This document shows positions 1 to 5,522 of a stretch of DNA of 5,522 nt, piece by piece. Source of the DNA: a bacterium (lineage in GTDB: Bacteria > Zixibacteria > MSB-5A5 > GN15 > FEB-12); the NCBI GenBank assembly GCA_030668045.1, contig DAOUUR010000189.1:1-5522 (forward strand), given 5' to 3'. Below the pieces are notes generated by a model. The model was given only the letters and a program-made list of their open reading frames with translations, searched no databases and was not told the origin of the DNA. The position numbers and the translations under genes are program-made. The first letter of the stretch is position 1; every line of letters begins with the position of its first letter.

Positions 1-761
1 AACAGACGCTGGATTGAACGATCATCAAGCAGAACGATATCGTCAAAGACGAACATCATGTTCTTGACATCGGCGGCCAGGTCGGCATCTTCTGCTTCAA
101 GCGACTGCAGGATGTTCTTCTCAGCCGTGGTATCAATCAGGTTCAACATCTCGGCTATCGCCTTGGCGCCACCGGATGCGGCTACTTCGCCACCCGTTCT
201 TTCAAAATGACCTTCAAGAGTGCGTTCAATCTCACCGAGAATCTCCGGCGCGATTTTCTCCATGGTGGCAATTCTGAGCGCGACTTCGGCCTGAAGTTCC
301 GGCGAAAGTTCAGAGAGAACAGCAGCCGCCTGTTGGGACCTGAGTTGGGTAAGTATCAGCGAATTCGTCTGAGGGTGTTCATTCTGCAGAAAGCCGGTGA
401 GCTGCTTGGGGTCGATATCTTTCAGCAGGGAAAATCCGTGCGTATGAAGCGACGACTCCAGCCGGTTCATTATCTCCTTAGCCTTGCCGGTTCCAACCGC
501 CTTTTCGAGAACCTGACGAGCAAAATCGACACCACCCTGCGAGATATACTGGCGAGCCATGAATATCTCGTGGCACTCTCCAACAACCTTTTCTTCGATT
601 TCGGCGGGAACATCGCGAAGGTTGGCTATCTCCATGGTTACTTTTTCCAGGGTCTCTTCGTGCATGCCCTTGAGAACATGCGCGGAGACCTCGGGACCAA
701 AGGCAACCAGAGCAACGGCGGCCTTCTGCATCGGAGTCATGCTTTCGTAAGTCAATGCCAT
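1..761 (-). CDS. fliG: Flagellar motor switch protein FliG (3' end beyond window)
   Basis: FliG forms the rotor ring on the cytoplasmic face of the MS ring; its C-terminal domain meets MotA to generate torque and takes part in direction switching. The visible 253 codons begin at ATG 761 (MALTYESMTP) and run off the left edge without a stop. Seen motifs are the N-terminal helical domain that binds FliF (residues about 5-100), the family EHPQ motif at residues 128-131 in the middle domain, and MFVFDDIVLLDDRSIQ at 236-251, a hallmark of FliG. Family members are about 330-345 residues, so roughly 80-90 residues, including the charged torque helix, lie outside the window. The start lies two bases after the fliF stop (TAA-TC-ATG), with a weak GAG about eight bases upstream, which suggests translational coupling to fliF. 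Identification is secure; the torque residues cannot be checked here. Confidence 0.97.
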   Translation of the reverse strand, partial: MALTYESMTPMQKAAVALVAFGPEVSAHVLKGMHEETLEKVTMEIANLRDVPAEIEEKVVGECHEIFMARQYISQGGVDFARQVLEKAVGTGKAKEIMNRLESSLHTHGFSLLKDIDPKQLTGFLQNEHPQTNSLILTQLRSQQAAAVLSELSPELQAEVALRIATMEKIAPEILGEIERTLEGHFERTGGEVAASGGAKAIAEMLNLIDTTAEKNILQSLEAEDADLAADVKNMMFVFDDIVLLDDRSIQRL

Positions 762-763
762 GA

Positions 764-2329
764 TTAAGACTCTACCATCATAGTTCTGATTGCTTTGGCG
801 ATTTCTTCAGGCTGTTTTTTGGCCGTCTCCTGCATCTGATCGGTCAGCGTGTGGGCACGCTTCTGCTGAAGGGCCTCCAGCGGTTCTTCTACTTCGGCAG
901 CTGCCGCCTGTTGCGTCGCCTGTCGCGGAGATGCGGGTGGAGTCGGTGGCGCCAGTTTTGACAGCGCCGTGAATAGTTTCCGAGCTTTTTTCCTGAAATA
1001 TAGGAATAGGAAAGCTATCAGCAAGACGTAGCCGACTTTCCGGCCTATCTCCATATAGAAATCACGCATGTACATCTGATCTAAGAATACGCGATCATCA
1101 TCCAGATTCTGGCGATCAAATCCGATATTGACCATTTCGATCTGGTCATTGCGCTGCTGGTTAAAACCAATTGAACTCTTGACGATTGATGCCAATCGGT
1201 CGAGTTCTTCCTGCGTGCGCGGCTCGTAGATCATTTCTGTTTCGCCGTTGTCGTTTTCCACCGGCGCATAGGTGCCGTCAATCATGACAGCCACCGAGAG
1301 ACGATCAATAGTACCGATAGCGTTGACGATATGCTCGACCGTCTTGTTGAGTTCATAGTTGGTGACAACCGTTTCGCTATTATCTTCGACACTACTTTCG
1401 GAATTTTCTTCGGCTTTATCCGCCGATGTGTTGCTGGACTTGACCCTTTCTTCGCTTCGGACCGAAGGCGCGTTGGGGTCAAATATCTCGCTGGTTCTTT
1501 CGATCTGCTGGAAGTTGAGATCGGCAGTCACTCGCACGACAGCCTTGCCGGAGCCAAGGACATCGTCGAGCATCGACTCGGACTTGTCCTCAAGGTAACT
1601 TTCAACCTGCTTACGAACTTCCAGTTGCGAAGAACTCAATCCGGCCAGAGCGTTGTCGTCACGCCCCGATGAAAGCAGATCTCCGTGATAGTCAACAATC
1701 GTAATATTCGGCGGTGTCAAGCCTTCGACCGATGAGGCCACAAGGTGTGTGATACCAGCCAACTGGCTTTTGGAAAGACCGTTGTTACCTTTCAGCTTCA
1801 GAACTACCGACGCGGTGGCATCCTTCTGATCTTCTTTGAATAGACGATCTTTCGGAATGACAATATGGACACGCGCGGCGCTAACCTCCCCCAGTTGCAT
1901 AATTGTGCGGGTCAACTCTCCTTCCAACGCTCGGCGGAAGTTGAGGTTCTGGAGAAAATCTGTCATGCCTAGATTGTTCTGGTCGAAGATAGAGTACCCC
2001 ATGCTGCCACCTCGCGGAAGACCGCTTGAGGCCAGAGAAATCCGAACCTTATAAACCTGATCAGATGGCACTGAAATAGTGCGGCCACCGTCGGCAAGCT
2101 CATATGGTATCTTGGAGTCTTCCAGGAAGGTGATGATCTCCCCGGCTTCGTCATCGGATATGTTCGAATAGAGGCGCGCGTAGTCAACGGTGTTGAGCCA
2201 CCCGACCATTAGAATCATACCGACAATTGAACCGGCCACAACACCGAACAGCATCATGACCTGGCTGGGTGTCATCTGACCAACCCAGGCACCTATACTC
2301 TTGAAGAAAGCTCTGAAACTATCCATCAT
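764..2329 (-). CDS. fliF: Flagellar MS-ring protein FliF
   Basis: FliF is the inner-membrane MS-ring protein, the base on which rod, export gate and FliG ring assemble. The 521 residues show the expected order: a membrane helix at about 24-45; the YscJ/FliF ring-building region at about 46-220 (for example YKVRISLASSGLPRGG, then ARVHIVIPKDRLF at 153-165); a second ring-building/collar region at about 225-400; a second membrane helix at about 432-445; a Pro/Ala/Gln-rich linker at 460-480; and a C-terminal tail (about 484-521) that should bind FliG. An acidic Ser/Glu/Asp-rich stretch at about 300-320 interrupts the collar region; low-complexity insertions here are usual in the family. Two ATG codons occur in tandem; the AGGA at 2333-2336 is 3 bases from the first and 6 from the second, so the true start may be 2326. 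It follows fliE after 63 bases and nearly abuts fliG. Confidence 0.97.
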   Translation of the reverse strand: MMDSFRAFFKSIGAWVGQMTPSQVMMLFGVVAGSIVGMILMVGWLNTVDYARLYSNISDDEAGEIITFLEDSKIPYELADGGRTISVPSDQVYKVRISLASSGLPRGGSMGYSIFDQNNLGMTDFLQNLNFRRALEGELTRTIMQLGEVSAARVHIVIPKDRLFKEDQKDATASVVLKLKGNNGLSKSQLAGITHLVASSVEGLTPPNITIVDYHGDLLSSGRDDNALAGLSSSQLEVRKQVESYLEDKSESMLDDVLGSGKAVVRVTADLNFQQIERTSEIFDPNAPSVRSEERVKSSNTSADKAEENSESSVEDNSETVVTNYELNKTVEHIVNAIGTIDRLSVAVMIDGTYAPVENDNGETEMIYEPRTQEELDRLASIVKSSIGFNQQRNDQIEMVNIGFDRQNLDDDRVFLDQMYMRDFYMEIGRKVGYVLLIAFLFLYFRKKARKLFTALSKLAPPTPPASPRQATQQAAAAEVEEPLEALQQKRAHTLTDQMQETAKKQPEEIAKAIRTMMVES

Positions 2330-2332
2330 AAA

Positions 2333-2336
2333 TCCT
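2333..2336 (-). promoter_or_regulatory. Shine-Dalgarno site of fliF
   Basis: AGGA on the minus strand lies 3 bases before the first and 6 bases before the second of two tandem ATG codons. The spacing favours the second ATG (2326), which would remove one methionine from the protein. Confidence 0.5.
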
Positions 2337-2353
2337 ATTTATAGTGTTGCCAA

Positions 2354-2377
2354 CCGGTGGCCATCCATAGTCACCGG
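2354..2377 (-). other. Short inverted repeat between fliE and fliF
   Basis: CCGGTG and CACCGG form a perfect 6-bp GC-rich stem with a 12-base loop in the 63-base fliE-fliF spacer. No U-tract follows it, so it is not a typical rho-independent terminator. It could be an mRNA processing or stability element that sets different levels of FliE and FliF, or it could be chance. Confidence 0.3.
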
Positions 2378-2392
2378 ACTGCTCTTATTCAT

Positions 2393-2713
2393 CTATAGCG
2401 GCATCCGCAAAAGGTCCTGATAGGCCGAGACGAGTTTGTTACGAATCTCCAACAAGAGTTCCGTAGCAACACCCGCTTCTTCTGCCTTAATCATCACCTG
2501 ATGCAACTCGACCGGATCACCCGACAGAAACGCGTTCTGGATACTGCCGGAATCCATCTGCAGTTCATTGACCGAATTCATCAGATTGGAAAACATATCC
2601 TTGAATTCGCCAATCGATTCAGCAGTCGGAGTCTCCTTATTTCCGGCAATGGAGCCAGCCTGTTCAATCAGGCCGGGAACCAGTCTATTTACACCAATAC
2701 CATTAATGCTCAT
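2393..2713 (-). CDS. fliE: Flagellar hook-basal body complex protein FliE
   Basis: FliE joins the MS ring to the proximal rod and is the first rod-associated protein exported. The 106 residues match the usual FliE length. The C-terminal half carries the family signature: SGDPVELHQVMIKAEEA at 64-80 followed by RNKLVSAYQDLLRM at 91-104. The N-terminal part is a variable, probably flexible segment that begins MSINGIGVN. The ATG start lies two bases after the stop of the preceding gene, and its ribosome site AAGGTG (2719-2724) is formed by the last two sense codons of that gene, so the two are likely translationally coupled. Placement between flgC and fliF is the common flagellar order apart from the extra gene in between. 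Confidence 0.95.
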   Translation of the reverse strand: MSINGIGVNRLVPGLIEQAGSIAGNKETPTAESIGEFKDMFSNLMNSVNELQMDSGSIQNAFLSGDPVELHQVMIKAEEAGVATELLLEIRNKLVSAYQDLLRMPL

Positions 2714-2715
2714 GG

Positions 2716-3051
2716 TTACACCTTCACATCAATTGATTTGCCAAGGTGAGAATCATCTTCCGACGACGCCAGGTCCCGCGAGTAGCCGGGGTCGAAACGA
2801 GAACGGTCGCTGAAACGACTAAACAACAGATCAAGTGCCTGTCGTTCTTCGGTCGAGAGATATTCAGCGTAGTTGCCTTTGCTGATCTTTACCGACACCC
2901 GCGATGATTGCGATTCTGACTGCGGCGGTATGAGCAGTTTCGTGCTGTCCGTGGGGGCGGCATCTTTGCTGCTGCCAGCCGTCTGCTTGCGAGCAGATTC
3001 CTGCCCTGTTGTCTGTTGATATGAGTTAATGCCAATCGGATTGATTTTCAT
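2716..3051 (-). CDS. Small unrecognised protein in the flagellar rod operon
   Basis: I do not recognise this 111-residue protein. It is very likely real: it fills the space between flgC and fliE, has a good ribosome site (AAAAGGA at 3059-3065, 7 bases before ATG), and its own end supplies the ribosome site of fliE. No signal peptide or membrane helix is visible. Residues about 10-55 are rich in Ser, Thr, Gln and Lys and look disordered. Residues 61-82 (YAEYLSTEERQALDLLFSRF then SD) look like an amphipathic helix, followed by a charged region and an end GKSIDVKV. The first nine residues, MKINPIGIN, closely echo the MSINGIGVN start of the neighbouring FliE. From context it may be an exported rod-associated component, an assembly helper or a chaperone; none of these is shown by the sequence. 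Confidence 0.8.
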   Translation of the reverse strand: MKINPIGINSYQQTTGQESARKQTAGSSKDAAPTDSTKLLIPPQSESQSSRVSVKISKGNYAEYLSTEERQALDLLFSRFSDRSRFDPGYSRDLASSEDDSHLGKSIDVKV

Positions 3052-3070
3052 CGTCTTATCCTTTTAAGCT

Positions 3071-3568
3071 CTATATTTCCATTGTGTCTTTGACCATTTG
3101 TTTGGCCGAAGCGATAGCTACTGTGTTGGCTTCATATGCCCTCGTGGCGGACATCATATCGACCATTTCATTGACAATCTCAATATCCGGCATCCTGACA
3201 TAACCGTCTTCATCGGCCTGTGGATGCGATGGATCATGCACCAGTCGGTGGCTGGATTCGGGGTCTTGAACCACATTCATTTCGGTGTTGGACAGAGCAA
3301 TCTTCTCTCCTGCCTGCCTGGTGCGACCCGACATATGGCGACCGTCGGTGGAAGCCAGCCGGACCCTCGCTTTTTCCATGTGGGAGTTGAAGGTGGCTTT
3401 GGTTTTGTCTTCCTTGACCAGCACGCGTTGTCGCTGGTACGGTCCGCCCTCTTCGGTCTGCGTCGTTTCAGCGTTAGCGAGGTTCTCGGCAGCCACATTC
3501 ATCTTGGCTCGCTGAACCGTCAATCCGCGCGCTGAGACCTCAATTGCGTTTAGAATACCTCCAGCCAT
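3071..3568 (-). CDS. flgC: Flagellar proximal rod protein FlgC
   Basis: FlgC is one of the proximal rod subunits that cross the periplasm above FliE. The N-terminal helix ends in NVAAENLANAETT (24-36), the rod/hook family motif, followed by GGPYQRQRV. The C-terminal part is typical: HRLVHDPSHPQADEDGYVRMP (107-127), then EIVNEMVDMMSATRAYEANTVAI and a final coiled-coil helix ending KQMVKDTMEI. At 165 residues it is about 30 longer than the Escherichia coli protein (134); the extra length lies at about 54-100, a charged stretch between the two conserved ends. The start ATG has AGGA (3576-3579) seven bases upstream, overlapping the flgB stop, so flgB and flgC are tightly linked. It is exported by the flagellar type III apparatus without a cleavable signal. 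Confidence 0.96.
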   Translation of the reverse strand: MAGGILNAIEVSARGLTVQRAKMNVAAENLANAETTQTEEGGPYQRQRVLVKEDKTKATFNSHMEKARVRLASTDGRHMSGRTRQAGEKIALSNTEMNVVQDPESSHRLVHDPSHPQADEDGYVRMPDIEIVNEMVDMMSATRAYEANTVAIASAKQMVKDTMEI

Positions 3569-3578
3569 GTCTCAATCC

Positions 3579-3992
3579 TTACTTGCTTGTGATCGCTTTT
3601 CGTAACCCGGCAAATTTCAATTGCAGCAACTTGGCTGCGATTGTAAACCGGAGTTCGTTCTGTGCCAATCCGGCCATCTCTTTGTCAATATCCACTGAAT
3701 TGATCTCACCATCGCCAACTCTGGCCTGTTCAACTTTCGGCGGTCGGGCCTGGTGGTTGCCAAGCGCGATGTGATTCTGGTTCGTTGTGAATCCGGCCAG
3801 CTTGTTGCCTGATTTGGTCATCTTGGCAAACTCTGACTGGAAATCAATCGAACGGGCTTTGTAACCAGGAGTAGCAACATTGGCGATGTTGCCGCTGGTG
3901 ATCCGGTGACGCATTGAGGTCAGGTCCAGATATTTCCTGAATTGTGGGATCTTGACCTGGTCGAACACGAACTTTGACAGTTTGTTTTCCAT
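3579..3992 (-). CDS. flgB: Flagellar proximal rod protein FlgB
   Basis: FlgB is a proximal rod subunit thought to contact FliE and the MS ring. The 137 residues match the family length. Residues 33-45 (SGNIANVATPGYK) are the rod-family N-terminal motif, followed by RSIDFQSEF; the C-terminal part has NSVDIDKEMAGLAQNELRF (98-116) and a last helix LLQLKFAGLRKAI, as in other FlgB proteins. It is the first gene after a 176-base intergenic region with a sigma-54 promoter, so it is probably the first gene of the flgB-flgC-x-fliE-fliF-fliG transcript. The ribosome site is modest (GTGAG, about 5 bases before ATG). FlgB normally lacks a signal peptide, and none is seen. Confidence 0.96.
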   Translation of the reverse strand: MENKLSKFVFDQVKIPQFRKYLDLTSMRHRITSGNIANVATPGYKARSIDFQSEFAKMTKSGNKLAGFTTNQNHIALGNHQARPPKVEQARVGDGEINSVDIDKEMAGLAQNELRFTIAAKLLQLKFAGLRKAITSK

Positions 3993-4029
3993 AATATCTC
4001 ACAGTTTACTATTTCTCAGTCCAGGCTAA

Positions 4030-4045
4030 AGCAAGGCCAATGCCA
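4030..4045 (-). promoter_or_regulatory. Sigma-54 (-24/-12) promoter of flgB operon
   Basis: The minus strand reads TGGCATTGGCCTTGCT. Against the consensus TGGCAYR-N4-TTGCW every position matches except the R (here T), and the invariant GG and GC are correctly spaced. Transcription would start near 4019, giving a leader of about 27 bases to the flgB ATG at 3992. Sigma-54 promoters need an enhancer-binding activator of the NtrC/FlrC/FleQ class, so the operon is predicted to be switched on by such a protein; none is encoded in this window. Confidence 0.8.
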
Positions 4046-4046
4046 A

Positions 4047-4062
4047 AAGCGACAAGTCGCTT
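4047..4062 (-). other. 16-bp inverted repeat next to the promoter
   Basis: AAGCGACTTGTCGCTT is a perfect 7-bp inverted repeat around TT, ending one base before the -24 element. As RNA it could form a hairpin with a CUUG-type loop, lengthened to about 9 pairs with one G-U, and it is followed by a short run of four T. It may be a weak terminator for motAB, or an operator over the promoter's upstream edge (about -28 to -43). The U-tract is too short to decide. Confidence 0.45.
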
Positions 4063-4110
4063 CTATGTGATTGAGATACAGGCTGTTAGGATGGATCAAC
4101 GCGATGTGGG

Positions 4111-4128
4111 CCAATGCAATTGCACCGG
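4111..4128 (-). promoter_or_regulatory. Candidate upstream activator site
   Basis: A dyad CC-N2-TGCAATTGCA-N2-GG is centred about 100 bases upstream of the predicted sigma-54 start. The 10-base core (4115-4124) is a perfect palindrome and the flanking CC/GG pairs extend the symmetry. Enhancer-binding activators of sigma-54 commonly bind dyads at about -80 to -150, so position and symmetry fit. The binding protein is unknown and a single copy is weak evidence. Confidence 0.35.
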
Positions 4129-4168
4129 TACAATGGAAATGTTTTCCGATTGGAAGAGAAGTTTATTT

Positions 4169-4918
4169 CTAATTTGAAGCCAGTTCGGCCAGTTGCGAAG
4201 ATGGTTCGGTCAACGAGAGTTCCATCGTCAGCAGCACGACATCAATGCGACGGTTGCGGGCCCGGTTTTCGATTGAGTTGTTCGGTTTGGTGGGACGGTA
4301 GGCGCCGTAGCCGAGAGCCGATATCTTGCCGGGATCAATTTGATAATTCTCGACGTAATAGCGGACAACGGCAGTCGCCCGCGCGGCTGACAGTTCCCAG
4401 TTCGACGGGAAGGTTGGAGTGCTAATCGGGCGGTCGTCGGTGTGACCTTCGATGCGAACATGATTTGGTTTATTGGCTATCTGCTGGTAGATCAGATCGA
4501 GCACTTCCATCGACCGCGACTGCAGGTCGGAGGAGCCTTCCTGAAACAGTGCCGATTCCATGATATGAACCACAAGGCCACGCTCGGTTATCTCGGTCTG
4601 GACTTCTTCTTCACGGCCAATTGACTTGAACTTCTCCTGGATTTTCAAGTTGATCATCCGCAAGTCGCCCAGCTTGAGCAGGCCATGACCTTTTGATTGT
4701 AGTTCGGGGACTTCGTGGCGAAGGACGCTCTTCCCTCCTTTGAGAATGCCATGCAAAGCCTCGGAAATCTTCCCGAATTTTTTGGCATCGACCTGCGACA
4801 TCGAATACATCACCACAAAGAAAGCGAGAAGGAGCGTGATCAAATCGGCGTAGGTCAATAGCCAGCGATCAAGATTTTCGGAACTGTCAATTTTTTTTCG
4901 ACGGCGACGCAAGATCAC
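4169..4918 (-). CDS. motB: Flagellar stator protein MotB
   Basis: MotB pairs with MotA as the ion-conducting stator and anchors it to peptidoglycan. A basic N-terminus (RRRRKK) precedes one membrane helix (about 20-40) containing the ion-binding aspartate in TYADLITLL (Asp25 counting from the GTG). A linker and plug region follow, then an OmpA-like peptidoglycan-binding domain (about 115-230) with EGHTDD (157-162), NWELSAARA (173-181) and NRARNRRID (218-226). The length of 249 residues is normal. Tyr before Ala-Asp is usual in proton-type MotB, but I do not assign the ion firmly. The GTG at 4918 overlaps the motA stop in GTGA, yet the GAGG at 4920-4923 is only one base away; the TTG at 4912, two codons on, is 7 bases from it and may be the true start. 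A run of eight A lies at codons 7-10. Confidence 0.96.
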   Translation of the reverse strand: MILRRRRKKIDSSENLDRWLLTYADLITLLLAFFVVMYSMSQVDAKKFGKISEALHGILKGGKSVLRHEVPELQSKGHGLLKLGDLRMINLKIQEKFKSIGREEEVQTEITERGLVVHIMESALFQEGSSDLQSRSMEVLDLIYQQIANKPNHVRIEGHTDDRPISTPTFPSNWELSAARATAVVRYYVENYQIDPGKISALGYGAYRPTKPNNSIENRARNRRIDVVLLTMELSLTEPSSQLAELASN

Positions 4919-5522
4919 ACCTCATCGTCGCGGAATCCCGGTGGTACAAACGATTGCAGACGCATCCTGATATATCGGGGATTCTCACCCGACTGCAGGG
5001 CCACAATCCCTTCCATAATCAGTTCGAGATGCGCGATTTCATCATCGTGTCGCTGTCGTAACTTATCTGATATTGGCAGAAAGATAAGATTGGCGGTGCC
5101 GATTACCCAGAGGGTAGCAATAAAGGCGCTTGCGATATTACCGGCCATCACGGTAGCATCGGATGTATTGCCAAGAGCATGAATCAGCCCCAACACGGTG
5201 CCGAGGATGCCCATCGTCGGGGCAAAACCACCGGCCTTCTGAAAAAACACGATGCCGCGTTTGTGGCGTTCTTCAAGGTACGATATTTCTGTTTCGAGTA
5301 TATCTCGCAGTGCTGTAATCTCGGTACCATCAATGACCAACCTGACGGCTTTGTTGAAGAATGGATTGACGATCTCCTTAAGCAGACCTTCAAGCCCGAG
5401 GACTCCTTCGCGGCGAGCCTTCTCCGATAGCCGTGCGATGTGATCGATTGTATGTGAAAATGAGATGCTCTTCTTGAATGCTGCGATGCGGAGGTAGGTT
5501 GGCACCTGCAAGACGGTATCTA
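4915..5522 (-). CDS. motA: Flagellar stator protein MotA (5' end beyond window)
   Basis: MotA surrounds the MotB helix and pushes on FliG to turn the rotor. The visible 201 residues correspond to the end of the second membrane helix onward; the first roughly 50-60 residues lie beyond the right edge, since the frame stays open to the window end and the in-frame TTG at 5511 falls inside the conserved protein. Seen features are the cytoplasmic loop with EKARREGVLGLEGL, the third membrane helix FAPTMGILGTVLGLIHAL, and the fourth helix ending NLIFLPISDKL. Counting from the first complete codon, prolines 101 and 149 are 48 apart and match the two functional prolines of the family (173 and 222 in Escherichia coli). 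A cytoplasmic tail follows with LIMEGIVALQSGENPR. The gene ends overlapping motB by four bases, so the pair is co-translated. Its promoter is outside the window. Confidence 0.95.
   Translation of the reverse strand, partial: DTVLQVPTYLRIAAFKKSISFSHTIDHIARLSEKARREGVLGLEGLLKEIVNPFFNKAVRLVIDGTEITALRDILETEISYLEERHKRGIVFFQKAGGFAPTMGILGTVLGLIHALGNTSDATVMAGNIASAFIATLWVIGTANLIFLPISDKLRQRHDDEIAHLELIMEGIVALQSGENPRYIRMRLQSFVPPGFRDDEV
4920..4923 (-). promoter_or_regulatory. Shine-Dalgarno site of motB
   Basis: GAGG inside the last codons of motA lies 1 base before GTG 4918 and 7 bases before TTG 4912. The spacing supports the TTG as the motB start, which would give a protein two residues shorter, beginning directly with the basic stretch. 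Confidence 0.5.

Larger units (their letters stand above)
3993..4168 (-). promoter_or_regulatory. motB-flgB intergenic regulatory region
   Basis: This is the only sizeable non-coding stretch in the window. In the direction of transcription it holds a dyad around TGCAATTGCA, a 16-bp inverted repeat, a -24/-12 promoter and a leader of about 27 bases to the flgB ATG. The 9-base word GCATTGGCC occurs twice on the minus strand, once inside the promoter (4035-4043) and once 74 bases upstream (4109-4117). No RNA gene or convincing peptide is seen. It separates the stator pair motAB from the rod/MS-ring operon and probably makes the two independently controlled. Confidence 0.75.

Noticed and set aside
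207..767. Plus-strand open frame of 186 codons
   Set aside because: It lies wholly antisense to fliG, whose protein matches its family throughout, and it has no recognisable product.
1331..1672. Plus-strand open frame of 113 codons
   Set aside because: It is antisense to the collar region of fliF and resembles no protein.
2338..2343. TATAAA as a -10 box for a promoter in front of fliF
   Set aside because: No -35-like sequence lies 16-18 bases upstream, and the nearby TGGCA lacks the -12 GC needed for sigma-54.
3098..3535. Plus-strand open frame of 145 codons
   Set aside because: It is antisense to flgC; the translation shows no family motifs and depends on the codon bias of the real gene.
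4141..4168. Possible sigma-28 promoter (TAAA ... TCGGAA) just after motB
   Set aside because: The spacing does not fit TAAA-N15-GCCGATAA and the -10 part matches poorly.
4114..4425. Plus-strand frame starting in the motB-flgB spacer
   Set aside because: Most of it is antisense to the conserved peptidoglycan-binding domain of motB, it has no ribosome site, and the product is a Arg/Ser-rich shadow.
5509..5511. TTG as the start of motA
   Set aside because: The frame stays open to the window edge and the first membrane helices of MotA would be missing, so the gene is cut by the window rather than starting here.

Overview
The window is one minus-strand block of flagellar genes; nothing convincing is encoded on the plus strand. 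Read in the direction of transcription (right to left) the order is motA (5' end beyond the right edge), motB, a 176-bp intergenic region, flgB, flgC, a small unrecognised gene, fliE, fliF and fliG (3' end beyond the left edge). Every gene except the small one is identified from recognisable family motifs.

Organism: base composition is roughly balanced, Shine-Dalgarno sites of the AGGA/GAGG type precede several genes, and MotB uses a GTG or TTG start. A textbook -24/-12 (sigma-54) promoter lies in front of flgB. Together these suggest a motile, probably Gram-negative bacterium that controls basal-body genes through sigma-54. The gene set flgB-flgC-x-fliE-fliF-fliG directly downstream of motAB would fit a deep-branching lineage (for example an FCB-group candidate phylum such as Zixibacteria, or a deltaproteobacterial-type group), but this placement is a guess; there is no marker gene to settle it.

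Layout: motA and motB (4915-5522 and 4169-4918) overlap by four bases and encode the two stator proteins that use the ion gradient to turn the rotor. The intergenic stretch 3993-4168 holds, going towards flgB, a dyad centred on TGCAATTGCA, a 16-bp inverted repeat, the sigma-54 promoter and a short leader. The downstream genes flgB, flgC, orfX, fliE, fliF and fliG are spaced by 2 to 63 bases and almost certainly form one transcript. They encode the proximal rod (FlgB, FlgC), the rod-to-MS-ring adaptor (FliE), the MS ring itself (FliF) and the rotor/switch protein (FliG). These are early basal-body parts, and FliG is the surface on which the MotA/MotB stators act.

Most worth a second look: the 111-residue protein between FlgC and FliE, whose first nine residues echo those of FliE; the strong sigma-54 promoter with its flanking palindromes; and the hairpin plus 17-codon reading frame between fliE and fliF. 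The window is otherwise a standard flagellar operon, and I do not see a new system in it.
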